Part shown: in pieces, positions 19,703 through 28,400 of the stretch
How the letters are laid out: the number at the start of each line of letters is the position of its first letter
How positions within the stretch are numbered: position 1 is the first letter of the stretch
Assembly: GCF_014133895.1 (NCBI RefSeq)
Contig: NC_050733.1
Span: 558,001-622,000, forward strand
DNA length: 64,000 bases
From: Torulaspora globosa
Lineage: Eukaryota > Ascomycota > Saccharomycetes > Saccharomycetales > Saccharomycetaceae
Reading direction: 5' to 3'
Translations under genes and position numbers: made by a program
Notes under the pieces: model-generated
What the model was told of the DNA's origin: nothing
Databases searched by the model: none
What the model saw: the letters and a program-made list of their open reading frames with translations, nothing else

Positions 19703-19948
19703 TGTCCTTGACTGCTATAACAAACCTATAACTAAACGTCAAGAACCGCAAGTCTCTACGTATATATACAGTTAGAACTCCGGTGCGAGTCGGTTCCTCA
19801 ACTGCCTCTAGGGTCACGCATCATTAGGTCCCATTAATTCGCAATACGGCTCTTCCAACGAAATGTGGATCATTGATTAACTGGCGAGCCAGTATGCTAA
19901 ATATGTATTTTGTATGGATATTACATAATCTATCGAGTGGTCTATCTC

Positions 19949-21457
19949 CTAGAAGTGTCTCTCTAAGTAGCTGCAACTTGCCTTGTAACTGAACCCTTTG
20001 AAATAGTCTGATGATGACTTTGGAATATTGATGTCAATCCCTTTGAGGGTGTCTTCGTAGGACATCGAAGTGAACTCCGAGTCGAAGTTTTCTGCCAAGG
20101 CCCAGTCCGTGATCAGTGGAAGTATTGGACCGGGTTCTGACTTTTGTATCTCTCCCTTCTCCAGCTTTGGCCAGTCGATCTTGCGGAAGATGAAATGGGA
20201 AGTGTAGCCAGAGGTTTTTTCCTGTCCCGCCTTCTTCTTTTTTCGCTTTTGTTTTGGGTCTGTGGGAGTGCGCCAGTACTTATCGACGTCCCATCTCTTG
20301 GTGTGTTCCTTCTTCAGCAAGGCAGAGAGCATGTCTTTCATACCGTCGCTGAGATAATGCGGGATCTTGGGACCTTGCTTGTCTCTTTGTATCTTATTAA
20401 GTATCACCTTGTGGTTTGCTCCCGTATGTGGCGGCTTCCCAATCAGCATATCGTACATTAGACATCCTAGAGAGTACCAGTCGCATTTCTTGGTGTAGGG
20501 AACACCCTGCAGCACTTCCGGGGCGCAATACTCCGGGGTACCGATGATGGAGTATAAGTTGGTGACTTCTTCAGACTCAAATGCGCTTTCTGCGCTCGAC
20601 GAAAAGGGCACCTCTTGCTGTGCGACACTTTTCTTGCTCAGCCCGAAATCCGTCAGGACCAAATGGCCGTTCTGATCGAGAAGACAGTTTTCTGGTTTCA
20701 GATCTCGGTACACTATCCCCTTGCTGTGGAGAAATTTCAGGGCACAACTGATTTCGGCAGCATAAAATGCCACAGTATCTTCATCCAGCGTTCCTTGTTC
20801 CTTCAGGTGAAAAAAGAGCTCGCCACCAGGGATATACTGCAGCAGTAAGTACAGTTTGGCATTATCATGGAAAGTGTAGAACAATTTGACGATGTTGGGA
20901 TGTTCAAGCTCCGATAAAATAGTCCTTTCTGCAAAAGTCCTTTCGACCAATTTCGACACATCCTTGTCGTCCTTCTGCGATTGATCGTTCTCTTCAGTAA
21001 ATAGTATTTCCGCCTTCAACAGCTGTTTCATAGCGTACAGTTTGCTCGTTTGTTGGTCCCTGACAAGGATGACCTTACCGTAGGCGCCCTTTCCCAGCAC
21101 TCTGACAGGTTTGAAGTCCGCGAGACAACGGAAAATACCTGCATCCCTGTGAGTCAGCAACTGGCCCCCATCGAGACAACCACCGCCAAGCGGATTTGAT
21201 GCCGAAGTGACGGATATTCTTCTTGTGCGAGGTGGTGTCGATACCGGGAACTTTTCCAACACAGATGATCTCCTCCTTGGCCTGTCACCTAGGAACGGTA
21301 TAGGCTCCGTTGCCAGATTGAGATGGTCCAAATTCATTACATTCTCAGCTTCATCTGTTTCGTCATAAAGGGCAGTCGGCTGTTGCTGCTGTTGAAGGCT
21401 GCTTTCCGAGTCACTCAACTTCAAACCCTCAAGATCATCGTCCAACGTAAAGATCAT
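19949..21457 (-). CDS. YPK3: AGC protein kinase Ypk3 (S6-kinase-like)
   Basis: TORC1-dependent AGC kinase that phosphorylates ribosomal protein S6. It has 502 aa (525 in S. cerevisiae). After an acidic, Gln- and Ser-rich N terminus, the kinase domain has VLGKGAYGKVILV, the lysine in YAMKQLLK, YRDLKPENCLL, DFGLSKK and GTPEYCAPE. A lysine-rich insert (PKQKRKKKKAGQEK) sits between kinase domain and tail. The tail carries the hydrophobic motif FKGFSY (486-491), with S490 as the likely TORC1-controlled site. It lies between ETR1 and CDS1 exactly as in S. cerevisiae. Confidence 0.96.
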   Translation of the reverse strand: MIFTLDDDLEGLKLSDSESSLQQQQQPTALYDETDEAENVMNLDHLNLATEPIPFLGDRPRRRSSVLEKFPVSTPPRTRRISVTSASNPLGGGCLDGGQLLTHRDAGIFRCLADFKPVRVLGKGAYGKVILVRDQQTSKLYAMKQLLKAEILFTEENDQSQKDDKDVSKLVERTFAERTILSELEHPNIVKLFYTFHDNAKLYLLLQYIPGGELFFHLKEQGTLDEDTVAFYAAEISCALKFLHSKGIVYRDLKPENCLLDQNGHLVLTDFGLSKKSVAQQEVPFSSSAESAFESEEVTNLYSIIGTPEYCAPEVLQGVPYTKKCDWYSLGCLMYDMLIGKPPHTGANHKVILNKIQRDKQGPKIPHYLSDGMKDMLSALLKKEHTKRWDVDKYWRTPTDPKQKRKKKKAGQEKTSGYTSHFIFRKIDWPKLEKGEIQKSEPGPILPLITDWALAENFDSEFTSMSYEDTLKGIDINIPKSSSDYFKGFSYKASCSYLERHF

Positions 21458-21636
21458 TGCAATCCCCTGCTCGAATGAACTGGCAGAAGCTTAAGCAGCC
21501 TTGTTCCATTCCATGGCACTTCAATAAATAGAGAGCATGTGTCGCGTTTTTGCAGTAATTTGTCGGCCTTAATGCTAGAGTTTGAATTTTAGATTATATA
21601 TACAACATACCGAATTTAACATAGTTTAGAGTGAAG

Positions 21637-22917
21637 CTAAACTAGCTTCTCTGTAGCCGCATTGTATATGGAAGCTAAGCGTTTGTACATTTGCTCGTTG
21701 AAGACGCCCTTCTTGAAAAGGATCGCTGTCAGCGTGGAGATTAAGCTGACCATCTGTCTTTCGTCCAAGTTCATCAGTATGGTGGACAGAATGGTCTCGA
21801 CAGTGATTCTGTTTTCGCTGATGAATGTCTCGTAGTATAGGTTGGCGAAGGAGCCCATCAGAAATTGGCAGTCGACTCTATCTGTGATACCACCGTGGCC
21901 GGGAATTGAATGGCCAAAGTCCTTCACTTGGAAGGTTCTCTTCAGACCGGATGCGAAGAAACCACCGAATGGCGCGAACAACGACGCAAAAGTAGCCAGA
22001 TTCAGCGCGTGGAAATAGATAGGCTTGATGGTGATCACGGAAATCCCCAATTTGTCGAAGATGATCGGCGGTAGTCTGTAGTCCTGCGGTATGAACACAG
22101 GGTTCAATTCACAGCGCAAATTCGAGAAAAAATTGGTGTGGATGTCCTTGACCGGACAAGTCATGTACATGAACGACGAGAACAGCTTGGTCAGGATGAT
22201 GCTTGCGAGAGCGGTGAAGAACCAGGCGCCCAGGAATCCCTCGAGTGTCTTTTTGGGCGAGATTTCGATCAACTTGGTGCGTCCGAAGGTGATCCCGCAG
22301 AGATATGCGAAGATGTCGTTCACTATCACGAGCCCGCAGGGCAACAGGAACCAAATCAGCCCGTTTATCACGTTCTTTATAATCAGATGCGCCTGGCCCA
22401 CGACCAACATCAAAACCATGTGTGTTATACACAGAGACGCAAACTGGAACTTCAAAAACCCCTTGCGCAGACTGCACACAAACATAACAAACCCCAGCAG
22501 GTACAGGCAATAGCAGATAAACCTGTGGTTCGCCGCCAACAGCGTAAGCACCCTGTACTCTATGAAATAATCCTGGAAGAACTGGAAAAGCGATTTGCCG
22601 TCCAAGTAGTAGATCGTCGTGAAGAGAAAGTACCAATTCAGAGTCTTTGTCAAAGGCAAGTTTTTCGCACGTCCAGATGCACTCGTCACCGCGATACATT
22701 CCCTGAAAGTGGCAATCTGACAAGCTAATATCAACATTATACACCAGAAATGACCGGACGCCAATGTGATAAAGAATCCAGCTATCATAACAAAAGTCCA
22801 CAACGTTCTCACAAGGAAATTGTACTTCTTACTATCACTCTGCTTCTCATTAGCCTCCTTCCCGGCCTTCCTGACACCCCCAGCGTCGGATGTCGAGCTC
22901 TTATCCTGCTCCTTCAT
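21637..22917 (-). CDS. CDS1: Phosphatidate cytidylyltransferase (CDP-DAG synthase)
   Basis: Makes CDP-diacylglycerol from CTP and phosphatidic acid in the ER, the branch point to phosphatidylinositol, phosphatidylserine and cardiolipin. It has 426 aa (457 in S. cerevisiae). A charged N terminus rich in Lys, Glu and Ser precedes about eight to nine membrane helices. The CDS signature runs from about 322 to 350 with GLKRTFQVKDFGHSIPGHGG and the Asp pair in DRVD, the metal site. Two E-boxes lie upstream on the promoter side. It is divergent from RKM3, as in S. cerevisiae (YBR029C/YBR030W). Confidence 0.97.
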   Translation of the reverse strand: MKEQDKSSTSDAGGVRKAGKEANEKQSDSKKYNFLVRTLWTFVMIAGFFITLASGHFWCIMLILACQIATFRECIAVTSASGRAKNLPLTKTLNWYFLFTTIYYLDGKSLFQFFQDYFIEYRVLTLLAANHRFICYCLYLLGFVMFVCSLRKGFLKFQFASLCITHMVLMLVVGQAHLIIKNVINGLIWFLLPCGLVIVNDIFAYLCGITFGRTKLIEISPKKTLEGFLGAWFFTALASIILTKLFSSFMYMTCPVKDIHTNFFSNLRCELNPVFIPQDYRLPPIIFDKLGISVITIKPIYFHALNLATFASLFAPFGGFFASGLKRTFQVKDFGHSIPGHGGITDRVDCQFLMGSFANLYYETFISENRITVETILSTILMNLDERQMVSLISTLTAILFKKGVFNEQMYKRLASIYNAATEKLV

Positions 22918-23265
22918 GCTGAACTAACCAATTGCCCACTTCGACCGCCGACAAGAACAGATCCTACCAGCTACACCGTGCGACTTCAGCTGCTCATCAA
23001 GCCAAACCCTTTATAAGAACGTCAAATTTTTCGAACTTCACATGGAATCGTCTCATACGGTACTGTCACGTGAAAACACTCATATACCAGTTAATAGCGT
23101 ATGGGAAGACGTTCATTTGGTTATAAAGATGCCGGCATTGGCCAAATGGCTCGCCAACGGCTGTCTTTTGTGTGTCTTTTGTCCCATGTTGCTTGCTTGT
23201 CTGCTTGTTCTCTTAATGCAGCTTAAAGGTTGAAAAAAAAGCTGTGAAATTTGCGATGAGATGAG
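22918..23265. other. Divergent CDS1/RKM3 promoter, 348 bp
   Basis: No gene is supported. It holds a UAS-INO-type E-box and a CACGTG box on the CDS1 side, and a short run of ATG codons just before RKM3. Confidence 0.55.
23037..23072 (-). promoter_or_regulatory. UAS-INO-type E-boxes upstream of CDS1
   Basis: TTCACATG at 23037-23044 is CATGTGAA on the CDS1 strand, the core of the Ino2/Ino4 site, about 120 bp before the CDS1 ATG. A second E-box, CACGTGAA, starts at 23067. Inositol control of CDS1 through this element is established in S. cerevisiae. Confidence 0.6.
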
Positions 23266-24756
23266 ATGAACTTGGTGGAATTGCCACCGATTGTGCTGTC
23301 ATTGATGTCCAACACGCTGTGTGATGATCTGTCGGGGGTGTTGCAGTTTGTTAGAGACTGTCGCGACAGTTTTTGGTCGCCGGAGTGTGAAATAAGAGAG
23401 TCTCCAGTAGGTGGTGTTGGTGTGTTCGCTGGCACGGACATTAGGAAGGGGAGTACTTTGTTGAAGCTTCCGAAATCGAGCCTGTTTTCGGCGTCGAATA
23501 GCACAATAGCGAACTTGCTGCTCGATGACGAGATTGATGGGATTCTGGCGTTGAACATCGCTTTTATATATGAGACGACGGTGTTCAGAGAAAAAAGCCA
23601 CTGGGTTCCCTATCTGAAGAGTATACGCATTTGCGATGAGCAGCAGCAGCTGGTGCTGCCGCCTGGTTACTGGAGCGACGAGGCCAAGAGATGTCTGCGG
23701 GGCTCAACCTTGGATACGCTGCACGATGGACTGAGATCGGAGACGGAGGTGCAGGAAGGGTTTGAGCTGGCTGTCGATTTAGCCAGGAAATGGAACCAGG
23801 AGTTCGGTCTTCCGATTCCCCAGGGGTATCTCGACGTTCGGCCGGACGACAGAGACGACACCATCCTGAAGTTCCACAGATTTGTCGCGACAGCGTATGC
23901 GATGTCTTCTAGGGTCTTCGAGATAGACGCGTATCATGGGAGCGCGCTGGTGCCGATCGCGGACCTGTTCAACCACAGCACGACGGCGCCCGACGTTCGT
24001 TTTACCTCGCTCTACGAGGTGTGCCCGCTGTGCGGCGAGCCGGGCATGTGCAAGCATCTGGTGGCCGAGGCCGCGCTGGAGGCGCAGGAGAACGGCGGCT
24101 CGTCGCCGCCGGGCTCTGACGCCGAGTCCAGCGACGAGGAGCACGACCCGTCCAACGAAGACGAGCTGGTGGACATAACGCTCGAGCGGGACGTCAAGAA
24201 GGGCCAGGAGATCTTCAATTCGTACGGCGAGCTGTCCAACGCGCTTCTCCTGGCTCGCTACGGCTTCACCGTGCGGAACAACCCTCACGACATGGTCCAT
24301 CTGGGCAACGAGGTCAGGGCGCTGGTACGAACGCACGGACGCTACGCGGCGAGGACCCAGTGGTGGAGCCGAACCGGCTGGAAGGCGTACTCCCGCTGGA
24401 GCGCCGCCGAAGTGCAAACGCCCTGGCTGTCGGAGATCTTCGTCGACTCGCGGGGCCAGCCCTCGGACCCGCTGGCAGCATTCCTCAATCTACTCGAGAT
24501 GCCAGAAACGCAATGGCTGCAGCTACGCAGCGCTCCCACCCCCAGCAACGCCCCTGTCCACCAGCTACAAGACATGGGCGACGTCGGAACCAGAGCCCAC
24601 CTCCTACGACTCCTTGCCTACAAGAAACTTTCGTGGCGTCCGTCGCCAGGCGGCGTCCCGCCTGCTGCCAGAGTTATCCTCCACTCTGAACGCACAATAC
24701 TGCGCAGGGCACGGTCCAGAATGTACCGACGCAACTCGTCAAGATATACAGACTAG
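23266..24756 (+). CDS. RKM3: SET-domain ribosomal lysine methyltransferase Rkm3
   Basis: Cytosolic SET-domain enzyme; in S. cerevisiae Rkm3 methylates a lysine of ribosomal protein Rpl42. It has 496 aa (552 in S. cerevisiae). The split SET core is visible: GGVGVFAGTDIRKGSTLL, then an inserted helical segment, then VPIADLFNHS, an acidic Ser/Glu insert preceded by a Cys cluster (CPLCGEPGMCKH), and GQEIFNSYGELSNALLLARYGF. A Rubisco-LSMT-type C-terminal half follows. The middle and 3' part is much richer in G and C than neighbouring genes (about 47 of 60 bases at 24061-24120). M14 is an alternative start at 23305. Confidence 0.92.
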   Translation: MNLVELPPIVLSLMSNTLCDDLSGVLQFVRDCRDSFWSPECEIRESPVGGVGVFAGTDIRKGSTLLKLPKSSLFSASNSTIANLLLDDEIDGILALNIAFIYETTVFREKSHWVPYLKSIRICDEQQQLVLPPGYWSDEAKRCLRGSTLDTLHDGLRSETEVQEGFELAVDLARKWNQEFGLPIPQGYLDVRPDDRDDTILKFHRFVATAYAMSSRVFEIDAYHGSALVPIADLFNHSTTAPDVRFTSLYEVCPLCGEPGMCKHLVAEAALEAQENGGSSPPGSDAESSDEEHDPSNEDELVDITLERDVKKGQEIFNSYGELSNALLLARYGFTVRNNPHDMVHLGNEVRALVRTHGRYAARTQWWSRTGWKAYSRWSAAEVQTPWLSEIFVDSRGQPSDPLAAFLNLLEMPETQWLQLRSAPTPSNAPVHQLQDMGDVGTRAHLLRLLAYKKLSWRPSPGGVPPAARVILHSERTILRRARSRMYRRNSSRYTD

Positions 24757-24958
24757 TCTTCTAACAAAACTCTTCTAACAAAACTCGATTTATATATTAT
24801 ATTTTATTTTATTCTTCGAGGGCATCGCTTTTTTTTTTCACCGACGCACTGGGATTTTTCGACGTATAAAGCAGGCAGAAAATTTTTCAACTCATCGAGT
24901 ATACTAGCTACAATTTTTCAGTAAAACCACCTCTATAAGATCAAACGTATCGATTACG
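24757..24958 (+). promoter_or_regulatory. RPL4 promoter with RRPE and PAC-like motifs
   Basis: GAAAATTTTTC at 24878-24888 matches the RRPE core, and CTCATCG at 24891-24897 matches the reverse of the PAC core CGATGAG. Both lie 60-80 bp before the ATG. I see no clear Rap1 site. A T10 run sits near 24831-24838. Confidence 0.45.
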
Positions 24959-26047
24959 ATGTCTCGTCCTCAAGTTACCGTTCAATCTCTAACCGGTGAA
25001 GCTACTTCTAGCTCTTTGCCATTGCCAGCTGTGTTCAATGCTCCAATCCGTGCTGACATTGTGCACTCTGTGTTCGTTTCTGTGAACAAGAACAAGAGAC
25101 AAGCTTACGCTGTCTCTGAGAAGGCAGGTCACCAAACTTCTGCCGAATCTTGGGGTACCGGTCGTGCTGTTGCCCGTATTCCAAGAGTCGGTGGTGGTGG
25201 TACCCACAGATCCGGCCAAGCTGCTTTCGGTAACATGTGTCGTGGTGGTCGTATGTTTGCTCCAACCAAGACCTGGAGAAAGTGGAACGTCAAGGTTAAC
25301 CACAACGAGAAGCGTTACGCCACTGCATCTGCCATTGCTGCATCTGCTGTTGCTTCTTTGGTGTTGGCTAGAGGTCACAGAGTTGAAAACATCCCAGAGA
25401 TCCCATTGGTTGTCTCTAACGAGTTGGAGTCTGTCAAGAAGACCAAGGATGCTGTTGCTGCTTTGAAGGCTGTTGGTGCCCAGGCTGACCTGGTCAAGGT
25501 GCTGAAATCCAAGAAGTTGAGAGCTGGTAAGGGTAAGTACAGAAACAGAAGATGGACCCAGAGAAGAGGCCCATTGGTTGTGTACTCTGAGGACAACGGT
25601 ATTGTGAAGGCGTTCAGAAACGTTCCAGGCGTCGAAACCGCTAACGTTGCCTCTTTGAACTTGTTGCAGTTGGCTCCAGGTGCTCACTTGGGTAGATTCG
25701 TCATCTGGACCGAGTCTGCTTTCGCTAGCTTGGACAAGATCTGGGGTTCCGAGACCGTTGCCTCTGCCAAGTCCAACTACGCGTTGCCAGCTAACATCAT
25801 CACCAACGCCGATGTCACCAGAATCATCAACTCTTCTGACATCCAGTCTGTTGTTAGACCAGCTGGTCAGGCTACTCAGAAGCGCACTCACGTCTTGAAG
25901 AAGAACCCATTGAAGAACAAGCAGGTGTTGTTGAGATTGAACCCATACGCTAAGGTTTTCGCCGCTGAAAAGTTGGGCTCCAAGAAGGTTGAGCAGTCCG
26001 CTCAAAAGCCAGCCGACGTCTTCACTCAAACTTTGAAGCACGACTAA
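24959..26047 (+). CDS. RPL4: 60S ribosomal protein L4 (uL4)
   Basis: Core protein of the large ribosomal subunit lining the exit tunnel. It has 362 aa, the S. cerevisiae length. Highly conserved segments include [40 protein letters not shown] in the tunnel loop, and a basic C-terminal extension. Codon use is extremely biased, as expected for a ribosomal protein. S. cerevisiae has two copies: RPL4A beside RKM3 and RPL4B beside SNQ2/PSF1. This single gene has RKM3 on the left and HMT1 then PSF1 on the right, so it represents the unduplicated ancestor. Confidence 0.99.
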   Translation: MSRPQVTVQSLTGEATSSSLPLPAVFNAPIRADIVHSVFVSVNKNKRQAYAVSEKAGHQTSAESWGTGRAVARIPRVGGGGTHRSGQAAFGNMCRGGRMFAPTKTWRKWNVKVNHNEKRYATASAIAASAVASLVLARGHRVENIPEIPLVVSNELESVKKTKDAVAALKAVGAQADLVKVLKSKKLRAGKGKYRNRRWTQRRGPLVVYSEDNGIVKAFRNVPGVETANVASLNLLQLAPGAHLGRFVIWTESAFASLDKIWGSETVASAKSNYALPANIITNADVTRIINSSDIQSVVRPAGQATQKRTHVLKKNPLKNKQVLLRLNPYAKVFAAEKLGSKKVEQSAQKPADVFTQTLKHD

Positions 26048-26203
26048 GCTACTTGAGTTGGAACACTAGTTTCTTATGTTTACAGTTTACGTAATTGATT
26101 CATATGGGAACTTATTACCTCTCTTTCTCCAATGCTAGCGAGGCTCTTCTATTAATACAGTAATTAAAATACGAAAAATGAAGGTATTGTAAATTCGACG
26201 AGA

Positions 26204-27253
26204 TTAGCGCATGATAAAGGTGTCTTCGCCAGATTTGCTTCTGCGAGCGGCATCGATCCCCTTGGCCTCGAAATCGTAGGTAATCTTGATGTCCAGATCT
26301 CTGTTATGACGCTTGTTTGGAGCACAAGTAAGTTCACCTCTCAGAACATCGCCTGTCTCAGCTTCTAAATTTTCTTTCAGGTAAAACACGGTTTGCTTCC
26401 AATGAGTGTATGGAGAGTGCGCGCCGGTTGAGAAGCCAACCGGTATTTTTCCTTCTGGAGCCGGGAAAACGATATCAAACCAGGCGATCAGCCCATTAAT
26501 CCAATCTTGTCTCTTGGCTTCAACCTCAAATTTAGCCTTGAATGACAGATCCGAAAGTTGAACTGTGTTTAGATCAAACTCGATAAGTTGGCATCTCGTA
26601 GTGTTGACCACGTTGCCTTGCACAGTATCGACAATTGGTTCTTGCATGACCAATGGAATGAAGGGAGAATAGTCGAAACCATAAACGTCGTGCCAGTAGT
26701 TGATCTTCTCGTCTTTATATTGAGCATCCTCCAGACCAGCAATGTGTAAAGAACATTTGTCAGGGAAAATTAAGCCACCCTCGACCAAATAGTGATCACG
26801 GGCATAAAGCACTGTGTCCAGCATAGACTCATAAAGTAAGAAATATCCCATCCATTCAGAAATGATGATGTCTACCTTGGGGAATGGCAGTTCCACGTCC
26901 TCCAACTTACCACGCAATAAGGTAATCTTATCAGAGAAACCGTTCAGCTCGACAATTTCGCGAGCCATCTCGATGATGCTGGACATATCGACACCGATGA
27001 CGTGCTTTGCACCGTTCTTGGCAGCAAACATCGAAAGAATACCAGTTCCACAGCCAACATCTAGCACAATTTTGTCCTTGAAAAGATGTTTGTTTTGAAC
27101 AATTGCATTTCTGTATGACAAGGTGCGCACAGAATCCTGTAACATTTCTTCGTGGATACCATAGTGATCGTACGAGTCGAAATAGTGCTGCTCACTATGG
27201 CTCAAAGCACCCTTTTGAGTAGCTGATTCGCCAGCTGCGGTCTTGCTCATCAT
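26204..27253 (-). CDS. HMT1: Type I protein arginine methyltransferase
   Basis: Major asymmetric arginine methyltransferase of nuclear RNA-binding proteins such as Npl3. I start at the first ATG (349 aa; a second ATG directly after gives 348, the S. cerevisiae length). The frame continues upstream only through a TTG. The SAM-binding motif VLDVGCGTG spans 63-71, and the double-E loop SEWMGYFLLYESM spans 132-144 with E133 and E142. The THW loop and the helical arm for dimerisation follow. The gene is back to back with the 3' end of RPL4 as in the chromosome II order. Confidence 0.97.
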   Translation of the reverse strand: MMSKTAAGESATQKGALSHSEQHYFDSYDHYGIHEEMLQDSVRTLSYRNAIVQNKHLFKDKIVLDVGCGTGILSMFAAKNGAKHVIGVDMSSIIEMAREIVELNGFSDKITLLRGKLEDVELPFPKVDIIISEWMGYFLLYESMLDTVLYARDHYLVEGGLIFPDKCSLHIAGLEDAQYKDEKINYWHDVYGFDYSPFIPLVMQEPIVDTVQGNVVNTTRCQLIEFDLNTVQLSDLSFKAKFEVEAKRQDWINGLIAWFDIVFPAPEGKIPVGFSTGAHSPYTHWKQTVFYLKENLEAETGDVLRGELTCAPNKRHNRDLDIKITYDFEAKGIDAARRSKSGEDTFIMR

Positions 27254-27631
27254 TAATTGTCCACTGGGTGCGCTCAATTGATAGATGCGCGACAGTCGAG
27301 CTAACCATCAAAGATCAGTTAGTTAGTCAATCTACAACGAACCAATATTTTCTGCGGAGGCATCACTGGAAAATTTTCCAGCTCATCGAGCTACGGTTCA
27401 TCGCCCGTGCACCTCACTTTGAAGGTATAACTTCAGTAAATCGTCAGTAACCGCTGTATGCAGAGCTTGATGGGTCCTGTGTTGTATCGATTCTCAACCT
27501 ACTATCAAGGAGCCGATCACTTGGATGGTATTGCGTTTGCGCTTGGGCCGGTCCCGATGTGACGCGGACAAACATGAATTCTCAGTGCCCTCAAGTGCTA
27601 GCTGGATTAGAGGCAGACATTTGTGATATCT
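27254..27631. other. HMT1 promoter and PSF1 downstream region, 378 bp
   Basis: No gene is supported. It carries a palindromic RRPE next to a PAC element on the HMT1 side. Confidence 0.5.
27369..27388 (-). promoter_or_regulatory. RRPE plus PAC pair upstream of HMT1
   Basis: GAAAATTTTC at 27369-27378 is directly followed by AGCTCATCG, the reverse of the PAC core CGATGAGCT, at 27380-27388. This paired layout marks ribosome-biogenesis promoters bound by Stb3 and Dot6/Tod6. It lies 115-135 bp before the HMT1 ATG. Confidence 0.55.
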
Positions 27632-28258
27632 CTAGATCTTTTGCAGGTAGCCCTGCTGGATCAATCTCTCGACGTCCGCTTGCCTGACGAAAAACTGCGA
27701 ATCTTTGATCAGATTGAACACGCCATACTCGGTCTGAATCTCCCCGGCCTCCTTCAGGACTCGGACATCTATGAAAACATCACTCGGAGGTGTCAGACTG
27801 CCTGAAAGATCTATATCTGCCAGTTCACCGCTTTTCAAGTCCGTCAACAGATCGAGATACTCCTTCAAATACTCTTGTTCATCTGGCGAAATATTAGTTG
27901 ATACCTGTTCTGTGCCCTTCAGATCTGAGAGAAGATCCAATCCGTTGTTGTCCCAGGCAATTTTATCTAAAATGTCTGCCCTCATCTTTTGGTAGGCCAG
28001 TAAACAACGCTTGTTGCGCTCCAAACACAGTAGAGTGACAAAAAACTGGCATTTGGAAACCTTATCCTCGAGATTCCCCAGCAGCTGTTGTTCTTTTAAA
28101 TACTCGCTGTTTTTTTTTAGTTGTCCCACTTCCTTCAGGATCCCCTGTACAAGCTCTTCATGGTACATAGGCAGCTTATAACCGTCACCGCTTCGACTTT
28201 GCAACTGCTTTGTGCGCTTGGCCTCAAGAACCAGTTTATTAGCTAGATCTCCATACAT
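27632..28258 (-). CDS. PSF1: GINS complex subunit Psf1
   Basis: Subunit of the GINS complex that joins Mcm2-7 and Cdc45 to form the replicative CMG helicase. It has 208 aa, the S. cerevisiae length. The N-terminal MYGDLANKLVLEAKRT, the LLCLERNKRCLLAYQKMR helix and the C-terminal DVRVLKEAGEIQTEYG beta domain are characteristic. It is divergent from RAD61 with 142 bp between, sharing an MluI cell-cycle box. PSF1-RAD61 adjacency matches YDR013W-YDR014W. Confidence 0.97.
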   Translation of the reverse strand: MYGDLANKLVLEAKRTKQLQSRSGDGYKLPMYHEELVQGILKEVGQLKKNSEYLKEQQLLGNLEDKVSKCQFFVTLLCLERNKRCLLAYQKMRADILDKIAWDNNGLDLLSDLKGTEQVSTNISPDEQEYLKEYLDLLTDLKSGELADIDLSGSLTPPSDVFIDVRVLKEAGEIQTEYGVFNLIKDSQFFVRQADVERLIQQGYLQKI

Positions 28259-28331
28259 CTCTCACTAGATCTTGAATCTAGCTCCGTCTGCTTCTTCAAG
28301 TGATGATCAACAAGTATTAAGGAACTTCGTT

Positions 28332-28337
28332 ACGCGT
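28332..28337. promoter_or_regulatory. MCB (ACGCGT) between PSF1 and RAD61
   Basis: A perfect MluI cell-cycle box, palindromic, about 75 bp from each start. MBF (Mbp1/Swi6) drives G1/S expression of replication and cohesion genes through this element. Confidence 0.65.
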
Positions 28338-28400
28338 CGAAGTACTAAATGAACAGAATAAAGAAAGTTCAGGTTCTATCATGAAGTAGGTGCCGACGCC

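Noticed and set aside
22109..22801. Long open frames overlapping CDS1 in other frames (230 and 196 codons)
   Set aside because: They lie wholly inside the well-supported CDS1 gene and give Arg- and His-rich, protein-unlike sequences.
24989..26041. 350-codon open frame antisense to almost all of RPL4
   Set aside because: It follows from the extreme codon bias of RPL4, which avoids codons that read as stops on the other strand. Its product is low in complexity and has no relatives I know.
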